This document shows positions 46,388-55,614 of a DNA stretch of 64,000 nt, piece by piece. Position 1 is the first letter of the stretch; the number at the start of each line of letters is the position of its first letter. Under the pieces are notes generated by a model. It was given only the letters and a program-made list of their open reading frames with translations. It was not told where the DNA came from and searched no databases. The stretch is from Denitromonas iodatirespirans (GTDB taxonomy: Bacteria > Pseudomonadota > Gammaproteobacteria > Burkholderiales > Rhodocyclaceae), in assembly GCF_018524365.1 (NCBI RefSeq), contig NZ_JAEKFT010000020.1, positions 32,030 through 96,029 of the forward strand. Reading direction: 5' to 3'. The position numbers were made by a program, and so were the translations under genes.

Positions 46388-47227
46388 ATGAAACATGTCG
46401 CATTCGCCAAGACGGCACTGGCCGTCGCCGCCCTCGCCGCCGCCATGGGAGGCGCGCAGGCCGGCACCCTATACATCGGCGGCTGGAATACCGGCACGGT
46501 CTATTCGGTCGACCTGACGGCGCAGTCCGTGACGCCGCTGGTGGGCGGCTTCTCGCAGATCAGCGGGATGGAAGGCATCGGCAACGATCTCTATGTCTTC
46601 ACACAGAGCAACGATGTCGTCTCCAAGATCGACCCGACCACGGGTGCGACGCTGACCACTTACAATCTGGGCGCCCTGGGCATCAACGTCACCGGCGAAG
46701 GCACCTTCGCCATGCACTCGGACCTCACCGGTTTCACGTCGAGCAGCTCCGGCTCGGTCGGCACGTATTACACCTTCGACCTGAATGCCAACACCGCCAC
46801 CAACATCGGCACCGGCATTTCCTTCGACGGGGTCGATTACGCACCCAACGGCGTTCTCTACGGCCTGACCCAGAGCCCTTCCACCCCCGGCGGCTCGGAG
46901 CTTCGGATCATCGATCCGATGACCGGCACCACCCAGCTCGTCGGTAGCACCGGCATCTCGAGCAGCGCACTGGCCGGCCTGGTGGTGGCCGACGGCGACT
47001 TCATCGCCGCCATCGGCTCGAGCCTCTACCGCATCGACCCCTTCACCGCGGCGCCGACCTTCCTGTTCGATGCGGGCATCGGCGACATCTCCGGCGCGGC
47101 CTTCCTGGGCAGCACCAACCCCGGCGAAGATCCGAACCCGAACCCCATGCCGGAGCCGATGTCACTGGCCCTCTTGGGGCTTGGTCTGGCCGGCCTCGGT
47201 GCCTCGCGCAGATTCAGCAAGAAATAA
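46388..47227 (+). CDS. PEP-CTERM protein with beta-propeller-like body
   Basis: 279 residues. The signal peptide is AKTALAVAALAAAMGGAQA. The body has repeating units of the form YIGGWNTGTVYSVDLTAQ, LYVFTQSNDVVSKIDPTTGA, YYTFDLNANTATNIGTG and LYRIDPFTAAPTFLFDAG, which look like propeller blades. The C-terminal signal is MPEPMSLALLGLGLAGLGAS followed by RRFSKK. This tail differs from the two PEP-E-x-W/Y-type tails elsewhere in the window. AAGGAG lies at optimal distance before the ATG. Function unknown. Confidence 0.88.
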   Translation: MKHVAFAKTALAVAALAAAMGGAQAGTLYIGGWNTGTVYSVDLTAQSVTPLVGGFSQISGMEGIGNDLYVFTQSNDVVSKIDPTTGATLTTYNLGALGINVTGEGTFAMHSDLTGFTSSSSGSVGTYYTFDLNANTATNIGTGISFDGVDYAPNGVLYGLTQSPSTPGGSELRIIDPMTGTTQLVGSTGISSSALAGLVVADGDFIAAIGSSLYRIDPFTAAPTFLFDAGIGDISGAAFLGSTNPGEDPNPNPMPEPMSLALLGLGLAGLGASRRFSKK

Positions 47228-47247
47228 TCGGCAGGCATCACGACAAA

Positions 47248-47282
47248 ACGCCCGACGCGCGCAACGCGGTCGGGCGTTTTTC
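47248..47282 (+). terminator. Rho-independent terminator after the PEP-CTERM gene
   Basis: ACGCCCGAC paired with GTCGGGCGT, with extra inner pairs, followed by TTTTT; an A-run precedes it, so it may also serve the leftward gene ending at 47300. Confidence 0.88.
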
Positions 47283-47299
47283 ATTGGCACAGCCTCCGC

Positions 47300-48058
47300 T
47301 CACTCGGGCCAGCCGAGGCGTCCGATGCCCGGCAGCTTGAGCGCCGGCGGCGACAGGTCGACGCCGAGCGACAAGCCGAGCAGGTTCACCTCCACGCCCT
47401 CTTCGACCGCCAGGGTCAGGCCGAGCAGACCGGCCAGGGACAGCTGAAAACCGCTGCCGCTGGGCGCGCTGGCCGCCAGCGCACCGCCGGGCAGGTAGTC
47501 CTTGCCGATCGCCGTCGGCGGCAGGTCCAGGCTGAGCTCCGGCACCGCGCGGCCCAGGTAGGCGATGAAGGTGTTGCTGTTGGGGCCAGGCCAGACGCGG
47601 TATTCGTGCCGGTAGGGATAGCCGTCGGCCGCCTCGCGCAGGCGTGCGATCAGCGCGTCCACCTCGGCGCCGCCGCGCACTTCGCGGATCAAGGTCGGCG
47701 CATTGCCATACCAGTAGCCATCGGGGATGCCGGTAGCCACGCGCACCGCGTCCTGCCCGCGCGACACGCCCCAGCCCACCACCTCGAAGCGGGTATAGGC
47801 CGGCGCGCCCTGCGCCTTGGCGGAAATCCAGGTGTGCACACCGAAGGCCCCGCGCCAGCGAAAGGCGCGGGCGGCATACACATGGATCACCGCCTCGGGG
47901 GTGGTCGCCGGATCAGGCGCCAACCCGGTGCTGTCGCGGCGGGCAGTGCGCCAGTCGGTCGCCTTCGCCCCATCGGCCACATGCATGCCGACCGCCCAGC
48001 CAAGCGGCGCCAGAAACGCCGCCAAAACAATGAACACGAGCCCGAACTTTCGCAGCAT
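47300..48058 (-). CDS. DUF3750 family protein
   Basis: 252 residues from ATG 48058. There is one N-terminal membrane helix (KFGLVFIVLAAFLAPLGWAVG), then VIHVYAARAFRWRGAFGVHT, WISAKAQGAPAYTRFEVVGW and YRHEYRVWPGPNSNTFIAYL, the conserved blocks of DUF3750. The C-terminal part is Gly/Leu-rich. Most of it should lie in the periplasm. Function unknown. Confidence 0.82.
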   Translation of the reverse strand: MLRKFGLVFIVLAAFLAPLGWAVGMHVADGAKATDWRTARRDSTGLAPDPATTPEAVIHVYAARAFRWRGAFGVHTWISAKAQGAPAYTRFEVVGWGVSRGQDAVRVATGIPDGYWYGNAPTLIREVRGGAEVDALIARLREAADGYPYRHEYRVWPGPNSNTFIAYLGRAVPELSLDLPPTAIGKDYLPGGALAASAPSGSGFQLSLAGLLGLTLAVEEGVEVNLLGLSLGVDLSPPALKLPGIGRLGWPE

Positions 48059-48155
48059 GGCGATCACGCCTCCCGATGAATTGACAGAGGGTTGGTCCTG
48101 CCAGGACGCCACAAGTTCGCGCCGGGCGCCCGTACTGGCCCGAGCGCGGCATCGC

Positions 48156-49046
48156 TCAGCGCGCGGCCAGCACCGCCCCGGCACCGGCCACCACGGCGTC
48201 GGCCAGCCGCGCCATGATCGGCGACTGCACCTGCCAGTGGTGCCAGAACAGCGCCACGTCCTCGTGATGGCCGGCCGCCACGCGGGTGAGCGCGCCCTCG
48301 GCGAGCGGCCGGGCGATCTGGATCTGCGGCACGAAGCCATAGCCGAGCCCGGCCTCGGCCATGGCACAGAAGCCCTCGGAAGACGGGATCACATGATGCG
48401 GATACTGCCCCGGCGCCAGCCCGAAGTGGCGCTGCAGGAAGGCATCATGCATGTCGTCATGGCGCCCGTAGATGATCGCCGGGGCGCGGGCCAGCGCGGC
48501 GCGGGTCAGCCCGTCGGGAAAGTGGCGGCGGCAGAAGGCCGGCGTCGCCACGCAGAGGTAGCGCATCGTCCCCAGCGCCCGCGCCACGCAGCCGCGCATC
48601 GGGTCGGACCGGGTGCTCACGCAGCCGAGCACCTCGCCGCTGGCCAGCAGGGCGTGGGTGTGGTCCTGGTCGTCCACCACGCAGTCGAGCACCAGCGCAT
48701 CGGCCGCCACCACCGCCTGCACCGCCGGCAGGAACCAGGTCGCCAGGCTGTCGGCATTGACACCGACCGACAGGCGCACCGGCGCGCCATGGCCGTCACC
48801 GGCCAGCGCACGGGCGGCTTCAGCCTCGACCAGCCGCAACTGCGCCACATAAGGCAGCAGGCGCCGGCCCGCCGGGGTCGGCTGCACCGGCTTGCTGCGC
48901 ACCAGCAGCACTTGGCCGAGTTCGGCCTCGAGCTGCTTGATGCGCTGAGAGACGGCGGATTGGGTGAGGTTCAGGCGCCGTGCGGCGGCCTCGAAGCTGC
49001 GCGCCTGGACGACGGCATCGAAGGCGAGATAGCGGGCATCTATCAT
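48156..49046 (-). CDS. argP: LysR-type regulator ArgP
   Basis: 296 residues from ATG 49046. The HTH is YLAFDAVVQARSFEAAARRL followed by NLTQSAVSQRIKQLEAELG. The effector domain has LSVGVNADSLATWFLPAV and LDCVVDDQDHTHALLASGEV, typical of ArgP/IciA. It is divergent from the lysE/argO-type exporter gene 117 bases away, the classic pair in which ArgP activates the exporter in response to Arg/Lys. Confidence 0.93.
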   Translation of the reverse strand: MIDARYLAFDAVVQARSFEAAARRLNLTQSAVSQRIKQLEAELGQVLLVRSKPVQPTPAGRRLLPYVAQLRLVEAEAARALAGDGHGAPVRLSVGVNADSLATWFLPAVQAVVAADALVLDCVVDDQDHTHALLASGEVLGCVSTRSDPMRGCVARALGTMRYLCVATPAFCRRHFPDGLTRAALARAPAIIYGRHDDMHDAFLQRHFGLAPGQYPHHVIPSSEGFCAMAEAGLGYGFVPQIQIARPLAEGALTRVAAGHHEDVALFWHHWQVQSPIMARLADAVVAGAGAVLAAR

Positions 49047-49163
49047 TAGCAACTTTTCTCACAAATGAATTTATTTAATTTTCCTTAAATCTTGGCACGC
49101 CCCCCGTCGACAATCCACCCATCCCCGCCGGCAAGCGCCGGCCCCGGTTCCAGGAGAGTCGAG

Positions 49164-49772
49164 ATGACGAGCGTTTTCTTCAGCGGTTTTGGTGTCACCG
49201 TCGGGCTGATCATGGCCATCGGCGCGCAGAATGCGCATGTGCTGCGCCAGGGCCTGCGCCGCGAGCATGTGCTGCTGACGGTGGCGGTGAGCGCCCTGTG
49301 CGACGCCGGCCTGATCCTGCTCGGCATGGCCGGTGTCGGCCCCTGGCTGAGCGCCAGCCCGACGGCCATGGACGTGGCCCGTATCGGCGGCGGGGTGTTC
49401 CTGCTGTGGTATGGCGCCCGCGCGGCCCGTGCCGCGTGGCGCGGCCAGCAGCTGTCGGTGGACAGCGCCGGTGCGCAGGCCTTGTCGCACCGCCAGGCGC
49501 TGGCCGCGGCGGCCGGCTTCAGCCTGCTCAACCCGCATGCCTACCTGGACACCGTGGTGCTGATCGGCGCGGTCGGCGCGCAACAGGTGGATGCCGCACG
49601 CCCGGTGTTCACCGCCGGTGCCGTCTGCGCCTCGATCGTGTGGTTCGTGCTGCTCGGCTATGGTGCCCGGCTGATGGCGCCGCTGTTTCGCCGGCCGGCC
49701 GCCTGGCGGGTGCTCGACGCGGCCGTGGCGCTGACCTTGTGGAGCATCGCCGCCAGTCTGCTGCTCAAGTGA
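49164..49772 (+). CDS. argO: LysE/ArgO-type basic amino-acid exporter
   Basis: 202 residues, six membrane helices. VGLIMAIGAQNAHVLRQGLR is the LysE/ArgO N-terminal signature and FSLLNPHAYLDTVVLIGAVG the second conserved block. A GGAGAG ribosome site lies before ATG 49164. It exports arginine and/or lysine. The divergent ArgP-type regulator supports this substrate range. Confidence 0.92.
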   Translation: MTSVFFSGFGVTVGLIMAIGAQNAHVLRQGLRREHVLLTVAVSALCDAGLILLGMAGVGPWLSASPTAMDVARIGGGVFLLWYGARAARAAWRGQQLSVDSAGAQALSHRQALAAAAGFSLLNPHAYLDTVVLIGAVGAQQVDAARPVFTAGAVCASIVWFVLLGYGARLMAPLFRRPAAWRVLDAAVALTLWSIAASLLLK

Positions 49773-49779
49773 GCGCCGT

Positions 49780-50580
49780 TCAGCGCCCCTGGAAGCCCGG
49801 CTTGCGCTTGCCCAGGAAGGCGGTCACGCCTTCGGCGAAGTCGGCAGTGGCGCTGCAGCGGGCAAAGGCTTCGGCCTCGCTCTGCAGCTGGGCTTCGATC
49901 TGGTTGTCGTCGCTGTCGGCGATCAGGCGCTTGAATTCGCTGTAGGCATGGCGCGGGCCGGCCTTGAGGCGGGCCGCCAGGGTGTCGACCGCGGCATCGA
50001 GCTCGCCGGCTGGCACCACGCGGCTGAGCAGGCCGAGGCGCAGCGCCTCGTCGGCCTTGAAGCGATCGGCCAACAGCAGCATCTCCAGCGCCTTGCGCCG
50101 GCCGACCAGGCGCGGCAGGAAATAGGACATGCCGCCATCCGCCGACAGACCGATTGCGGCATAGGCGGTGGTGAACACCGCGTCGTCAGCAGCGATGGCC
50201 AAGTCGCAACCGAGCATCAGCGACAGGCCGAAGCCGGCGCAGGCACCGCGCACCTTGGCGATCACCGGCTGGTGCAGGGACTGCAGGATCTCAACCGTGG
50301 GGTTGATGTGCTGCGCGATCATCGCCTTGAAGGTGGCCAGCCGCGCCTGCGGGCTCTGGCCGAGCTGGCGGGCGAAGTCGTTGATGTCGCCGCCGGCCAT
50401 GAAATGCGCACCGGCGCCGGTCACCACCACCACGCTGACATCGGTGCGGGCCTTGAGCGCGCGGGCGGCGGCGGCCAGATCCTCCATCATTTCGAGTGAT
50501 AGGGCGTTGAGCTGATCGGGGCGGTTGAGGGTGAGGGTCGCGACGCCGTCGGCGACGTCGAGCGTGGCGGTATGGGCCAT
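49780..50580 (-). CDS. Enoyl-CoA hydratase/isomerase family protein
   Basis: 266 residues. Crotonase blocks are present: VATLTLNRPDQLNALSLEMM, FMAGGDINDFA, VRGACAGFGLSLMLGCDLAI (oxyanion hole) and IGLSADGGMSYFLPRLVG. The last block has Asp rather than Glu in the active-site loop, as in PaaG-like isomerases, so an isomerase role is as likely as hydration. It stands alone, convergent to argO. Confidence 0.88.
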   Translation of the reverse strand: MAHTATLDVADGVATLTLNRPDQLNALSLEMMEDLAAAARALKARTDVSVVVVTGAGAHFMAGGDINDFARQLGQSPQARLATFKAMIAQHINPTVEILQSLHQPVIAKVRGACAGFGLSLMLGCDLAIAADDAVFTTAYAAIGLSADGGMSYFLPRLVGRRKALEMLLLADRFKADEALRLGLLSRVVPAGELDAAVDTLAARLKAGPRHAYSEFKRLIADSDDNQIEAQLQSEAEAFARCSATADFAEGVTAFLGKRKPGFQGR

Positions 50581-50755
50581 GAAGCTTCCTTCGTCATCGT
50601 TCTGGAACGGGCCGGGGCCGGGCAGCGCCGCCCCGGTGTCTGTTCGAACTATACGTCGGCAAGCCCCGCCCTGCCGAGGTGTGCGATCCGCACCGGGATG
50701 AACCTCGGGCAGCGTCCGGCACTCTGACGTGAACCCCGAGCCCCGGAAGCCGCGC

Positions 50756-51337
50756 ATGCCCCCCGTCACCCGCAATCTCATCATCGCCACCGTGCTGGTG
50801 TTTCTGCTGCAGCTGAGCGGTGTCGGTGGCGCGCTGGCGCCTTTCGCGCTGTGGCCGTCGCCGCTCAACGTGCTCGCCGCGCCCTGGCAGCTGGTGACCT
50901 ACAGCTTTTTGCACGGCAACATCGCGCACATCTTCTTCAACCTGTTCGCGGTGTTCATGTTCGGCAGCGAGCTGGAGCGCGTCTTCGGCCCGCGCCGCTA
51001 CCTGATGCTGTGGTTTGCCGGCGTGATCAGCGGCGCACTGACACAGGTGCTGGTGGGCATGCTGTTCGGCATGCAGGCGCCGGTGATCGGCGCCTCGGCC
51101 GGGGTCTTCGGGCTGCTCTTGACCTACGGCGTGCTGTTCCCCAAGCGGCGCGTGGTGTTGCTGATCCCGCCGATTCCAATGCCGGCGGCGGTGTTCGTGG
51201 CGCTGTATGGCGCGCTCGAGCTGTTTCTCGGCGTGACCGGGCTACAGACCGGCGTGGCGCACTTCGCCCACCTGGGCGGCATGCTCGGCGCCGGGCTGAT
51301 GCTCAGACACTTCTGGCGGTCTCGGCGTCCGCGCTGA
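50756..51337 (+). CDS. Rhomboid family intramembrane serine protease
   Basis: 193 residues, six membrane helices. WQLVTYSFLHGNIAHIFFNL has the H-x4-H-x3-N region of helix 2, PVIGASAGVFGLLLTYG holds the catalytic G-x-S-x-G, and AHFAHLGGMLGAGLML the catalytic His. ATG 50756 has GGAAG at a good distance; GTG 50729 is an alternative. The 3' end overlaps the convergent GGDEF-EAL gene by 35 bases. Confidence 0.92.
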   Translation: MPPVTRNLIIATVLVFLLQLSGVGGALAPFALWPSPLNVLAAPWQLVTYSFLHGNIAHIFFNLFAVFMFGSELERVFGPRRYLMLWFAGVISGALTQVLVGMLFGMQAPVIGASAGVFGLLLTYGVLFPKRRVVLLIPPIPMPAAVFVALYGALELFLGVTGLQTGVAHFAHLGGMLGAGLMLRHFWRSRRPR

Positions 51338-54300
51338 GCCAGGTGGCGGCGAAGACATCGGCCGGCACCGGCTTGCCGTAGAAATAGCCTTGCAGCAGGC
51401 GGCAGCCACCGGCGATCAGGAAGTCGCGCTGGGCGGCGGTCTCCACCCCTTCGGCGACCACCGCCATGCCCAGGTCGCGCGCCAGCGACATGGTGGCGCT
51501 GGCAATGGCGCGGTCTTCGGCGTCGTCGGGCAGGTCCTTGACGAAGGAGCGGTCGATCTTCAGCCGGTGGATCGGGAAACGCTTGAGGTAGGCGAGGCTG
51601 GAGTAGCCGGTGCCGAAATCATCCAGCGCCAGCGTCAGGCCCATGTCGCGCAGCCCCCACAGGCGCTCGACCATGTCGCCGCCGGCCTGCATCAGCGCAC
51701 TCTCGGTGATCTCCAGCTCGAGGAGTTCGGGGTCGGCCCCGGTCTCGTCGAGGATGTCGCGCAGGCGCGCCTCGAAGCCGGCGTGGCGGAACTGGATGGC
51801 GGAGATGTTGATCGCCACGCGCACATCGGGCCGCCCCTCGGCCGCCCACTGGCGCTGCTGGCGGCAGGCCTCGCGCAGCACCCAGTCGCCAATCGGCAGG
51901 ATCAGGCCAGAGGTTTCGGCCACCGGGATGAAGCGGTGCGGCGGCACCTCGCCCAGCTCGCGGCTGTTCCAGCGCAGCAAGGCCTCGCAGCCGACGGCAC
52001 GGCCTTCGGCCACGCCCATCTGCGGCTGGTAGTGCAGCGACAGTTCGTCGCGCTCGAGGGCACGGCGCAGGGCGGTCTCGAGCGTCAGGCGCTGGTAGGC
52101 CTGGGCGTTCATGCGGTCTTCGAAGAAGCGATAGGTGTTGCGCCCGGCATCCTTGGCGCCGTACATGGCCAAGTCCGCCTGTTTGAGCAGGCTGTCCACG
52201 TCCTGCGCGTCCTGCGGATAGAGCGCGATACCGATGCTCACCGACACCACCAGTTCGTGCGCTTCGATGGCGAAGGGCGCGACCAGCGCATCGATGATCT
52301 TGCGCGCCACCGCGGCGGCATCGTCCGGCGCGTCGAGACGGGGCACCAGCACCACGAACTCATCACCCCCCAGACGCGCCAGTAGGTCTTCCTCGCGCAG
52401 ACAGCCCTGGAGGCGCTCGGACACGGCGCTGAGCAGGCGATCGCCGACCGGATGGCCGAGCGAGTCGTTGACGGTCTTGAACTGGTCCAGATCGAGGAAG
52501 AGCACGGCCAACTGGTCGCCATGGCGCTCGGCGGCGGACAACAGGTGCGCGGTGTTGCGCATCCACAGGCCGCGGTTGGGCAGGCGGGTGAGCGCGTCGT
52601 AATGGGCCAGGTACTGGATATGGGCCTCGGATTCGCGCGCCTGCGTCACATCCTGCAAGGTGCCGCGCAGGCGCAGGCCACCGGGCGACATCATCACGCT
52701 CTCGATCTGGAAGTGGCCGATGCGGATGCTGCCTTCGGTGCCGACGAAGCGCCCGTCGAGCGCGGCGGTGCCCGGTGCCTGGCACAGGCGGTCGAAGACC
52801 TCGGCCAACCGCGGCCGGTCGGCGTCGACCATGCAGGCCAAGAGGGTATGCATGTTCATCACCGCCCCGGCGGGGATGTCGAACAGGCGGTAGAGCTCGT
52901 CCGAGGCGCTCAGCTGGCCGGTGGATACATCCAGCTCCCAGCTGCCCAACTGGGCGATGGCCTGCGCGCGCGCCAGTGCCACCTGCTGTTCGCGCAGCCG
53001 CGCGCTGGTCGCCGCCAGCTGCTCGGTGCGCTGGTCGACCAGGGCTTCGACCCGCCGGGTGCGGGCGCTGGTCAGCAGCAGGAAGGCACCCAGCATGCCC
53101 ACCGCCAGCAGGCAGGTGACCAGGGTGATCCAAGCCACCCAGCTGCGCCGCTCGGTCGCATAGCTGGACAGCGCAGACACGCGCACATGCCACACGCGCC
53201 CGGCAAAACTAAAATCATCGACCCGGCGCAGCGCATCGTCCGTCGGCGGATCGTTTTCGCAGCCGGCGGGGCCGTACAAGCGCAACGCGCCCTGCTGCGG
53301 GTCGAGGTCGGACAGACACACGCGCAGGTGCGCGGCGCTGTCGCCGCGGAAGGCCGCTTCGATGGTGTCGCCCAGGCGCAGCGCCACGTAGGCCATGCCC
53401 AGGCGCACCGGCAGATCGGCGGTCTGCGCGGCATCGAACACCGGCTGGTAGATCACCACGCCGCGCTGGTCTTCCGGCTCCTGCTGAAGACGCAACGGCG
53501 ACGTCGCCACCGGCATGCCGGTGGCCTCGGCCTGGCGCAGGGCGGCGCCGGAGGGCCCGAAGCCAAAGGGATTCAAGCCGATGACCACACGGTTGAGCGA
53601 GGCCGGCTCGGCATAGATGATCGGGTAGTAGCGCTCGGCCGGCACCACCGGCAACGCCCGCCCGGCCGCATCCCGCTCGAAGATCCGGAAGTCGGGGTCC
53701 AGCGTCTCGCGCATTCTGTGCTCGAAGGCCGGACGCTCGGCCTCGGTCACGCTCGGCGCCCAGCCCATCACCCGCAGGCCGGGATAGCGGGCGAACCACG
53801 GCTCGGTAAAGCGCCGGAAGGCGACGCCGTCCGGCGGGCCGAGCACGGTGATGGCGCGCTCCAGCGCCTGCAGCGCATCGAGATGATCCTTCACGTGGGT
53901 GAATACACGGCCCATCAGCTCGCTGGCATTGCGCTCGAAATCGTCCTCCAGCCGCTGGGCCTCCCAGCGTCCGATCTGGAAAATCATCACCGACACCATC
54001 ACCAGCGCAAAGCACAGCGGCACCACCATCACCCGGCGGCGCGGCGCCCACTCCTCGCGCGGGCGGGCGATCAGCACGAAGATCAAGGGCACGAAGATCA
54101 GCACGCCGAGCGCATCGCCGGCCCACCAGTTCCACCAGCTGAAGGCGGCGTCCGCCGCGGGCATGGCCCCGGTCAGCACCAGCGTGGTCACGCCGACGCT
54201 GGCGCAGACCAGGCAACTCACCGGCCCGGCCAGGAACAGAAAGCGGACGATCTGCGCCGCACTGTCGAGCGGATTGGGAAAACCGGCCCAGCGCCGCGTG

Positions 54301-54602
54301 AGGGCCGCACCGGCCGCCGCCTGCAGCATGGCGCCGATGCCGATCACCGGCAACGCCACCCCGGCCGACAGCGGCAGCCCGGCCTGCCACAGCGCCACCA
54401 CATTCACCGCCACCGAGCCCAGCCACACGGCCGGCAGCATCCGCCATCCATACAGCAGCACCCCGGCCAGCGCCACGCCGGCCGGCGGGAACAGCGGCGC
54501 GACATAGCCCGGTGCGATCGCCAGCTGCAGCGACAGCCCGCCGGTCAAGGCGTAGACCAGAAACAGCAGCGAAGCGTGCTTGAGCCAGGAAGGCATCGAC
54601 AT
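51303..54602 (-). CDS. MASE1-CHASE-PAS-GGDEF-EAL cyclic-di-GMP signalling protein
   Basis: About 1099 residues. MASE1 membrane sensor at about 5-285 (LQLAIAPGYVAPLFPPAGVA), then a CHASE extracytoplasmic domain at about 220-475 (WFARYPGLRVMGWAPSVTEA, VVPAERYYPIIYAEPASLNR), one more helix (WVAWITLVTCLLAVGMLGAF), a PAS region, GGDEF and EAL. The GGDEF is intact (LLARLGGDEFVVLV) with an inhibitory R-x-x-D five residues ahead (REED). The EAL domain is also intact (CEALLRWNS, LALDDFGTGYSSLAYLK, AEGVETAAQ). It could therefore make and degrade c-di-GMP. ATG 54602 is preferred to TTG 54617. Confidence 0.93.
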   Translation of the reverse strand: MSMPSWLKHASLLFLVYALTGGLSLQLAIAPGYVAPLFPPAGVALAGVLLYGWRMLPAVWLGSVAVNVVALWQAGLPLSAGVALPVIGIGAMLQAAAGAALTRRWAGFPNPLDSAAQIVRFLFLAGPVSCLVCASVGVTTLVLTGAMPAADAAFSWWNWWAGDALGVLIFVPLIFVLIARPREEWAPRRRVMVVPLCFALVMVSVMIFQIGRWEAQRLEDDFERNASELMGRVFTHVKDHLDALQALERAITVLGPPDGVAFRRFTEPWFARYPGLRVMGWAPSVTEAERPAFEHRMRETLDPDFRIFERDAAGRALPVVPAERYYPIIYAEPASLNRVVIGLNPFGFGPSGAALRQAEATGMPVATSPLRLQQEPEDQRGVVIYQPVFDAAQTADLPVRLGMAYVALRLGDTIEAAFRGDSAAHLRVCLSDLDPQQGALRLYGPAGCENDPPTDDALRRVDDFSFAGRVWHVRVSALSSYATERRSWVAWITLVTCLLAVGMLGAFLLLTSARTRRVEALVDQRTEQLAATSARLREQQVALARAQAIAQLGSWELDVSTGQLSASDELYRLFDIPAGAVMNMHTLLACMVDADRPRLAEVFDRLCQAPGTAALDGRFVGTEGSIRIGHFQIESVMMSPGGLRLRGTLQDVTQARESEAHIQYLAHYDALTRLPNRGLWMRNTAHLLSAAERHGDQLAVLFLDLDQFKTVNDSLGHPVGDRLLSAVSERLQGCLREEDLLARLGGDEFVVLVPRLDAPDDAAAVARKIIDALVAPFAIEAHELVVSVSIGIALYPQDAQDVDSLLKQADLAMYGAKDAGRNTYRFFEDRMNAQAYQRLTLETALRRALERDELSLHYQPQMGVAEGRAVGCEALLRWNSRELGEVPPHRFIPVAETSGLILPIGDWVLREACRQQRQWAAEGRPDVRVAINISAIQFRHAGFEARLRDILDETGADPELLELEITESALMQAGGDMVERLWGLRDMGLTLALDDFGTGYSSLAYLKRFPIHRLKIDRSFVKDLPDDAEDRAIASATMSLARDLGMAVVAEGVETAAQRDFLIAGGCRLLQGYFYGKPVPADVFAATWLSADAETARSV

Positions 54603-54730
54603 GGCGGGAAAAGGCAAAAAAGGACAGCGATTCTAACGGCAGACCACACCCGATCTTGATCGCGATGCGGTGCTGGCCGACCGCCGGCCGGCCCGCGCAC
54701 GGGCGGGATCCGTTACCATTGCCTTTATTT

Positions 54731-54744
54731 CAAACGGACGTTTG
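54731..54744. promoter_or_regulatory. FadP/PsrA-like operator at the dienoyl-CoA isomerase start
   Basis: CAAACGGACGTTTG, a perfect CAAACG/CGTTTG inverted repeat around GA, ends three bases before ATG 54748. Related sites lie at 59179-59192 and 63119-63132. A TetR repressor bound here would block both transcription and the ribosome-site region. Confidence 0.65.
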
Positions 54745-54747
54745 ATC

Positions 54748-55569
54748 ATGAGCCTGCCCGCACTGCCGAATCTCGCCCTCAGCCTCGACGGCGGCGTCGC
54801 CCGCATCGCCTTCGACCGCGCCGATCATGCCAATGCCCTCGACGCCGGGTTGTGGGATGCGCTGCGCCAGGCCTTGCTCTGGGCCGACGCGACCGACGCC
54901 GTGCGGGTGGTCGTGCTGGCCGGCGAAGGCCGCCATTTTTGCGCCGGCATCGATCTGGCGCTGCTGGCGAGCGTGCCCGAACGCATCCGCCATGCCGATC
55001 CGGCCCGTGCGCAGGAGAAGCTGCGCCGGCTGATCCTCGACATGCAGGACTGCGTCGGCGCCATCGCCCGCTGTCGCAAACCGGTGATCGCCGCCATCCA
55101 GGGCGCCTGCATCGGCGGCGGCGTGGACATCGTCACCGCCTGCGACATGCGTTATGCCAGCGCCGAGGCGCGCTTCGCGGTGCGCGAGATCGACATGGCC
55201 ATGGCCGCCGATGTCGGCACCCTGCAGCGCCTGCCGCGCCTGGTGCCCGACGGCATCGCGCGCGAGCTGGCCTTCACCGGTCGGGAGTTCGGCGCGGAAG
55301 AGGCGGCGCGCATCGGCCTGGTCAATGCGGTGTTCGACACGCCGGACGCACTGGCCGACGGCGTCGCCCGGGTCGCTCGCCAGATCGCCGCCAAGTCGCC
55401 CGTGGCGGTGCGCGGCACCAAGGCGGTGCTCGATTACGGCCGCGACCACAGCATCGACGACGGCCTGCGTTTCGTCGCCAACTGGAACGCCAGCGCCCTG
55501 CTCACGCGCGACATGCAGATCGCCGCCCAGGCCATGCAGACGCGCCAGGCGCCGCAGTTCGACGATTAG
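54748..55569 (+). CDS. Enoyl-CoA hydratase/isomerase, dienoyl-CoA isomerase-like
   Basis: 273 residues from ATG 54748. VARIAFDRADHANALDAGLW, FCAGIDLALLASVPERI, AAIQGACIGGGVDIVTACDM and FAVREIDMAMAADVGTLQRL follow the crotonase fold. The last block matches the delta3,5-delta2,4-dienoyl-CoA isomerase (ECH1) signature, including its catalytic acidic residues. It would help degrade unsaturated fatty acids. The operator directly before the start ties it to the fad genes 2-8 kb downstream. Confidence 0.88.
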   Translation: MSLPALPNLALSLDGGVARIAFDRADHANALDAGLWDALRQALLWADATDAVRVVVLAGEGRHFCAGIDLALLASVPERIRHADPARAQEKLRRLILDMQDCVGAIARCRKPVIAAIQGACIGGGVDIVTACDMRYASAEARFAVREIDMAMAADVGTLQRLPRLVPDGIARELAFTGREFGAEEAARIGLVNAVFDTPDALADGVARVARQIAAKSPVAVRGTKAVLDYGRDHSIDDGLRFVANWNASALLTRDMQIAAQAMQTRQAPQFDD

Positions 55570-55614
55570 GGGCTGGGGGACCTTTCTCCGATTGCAAGCG
55601 CCGCGCGGCAGCCT

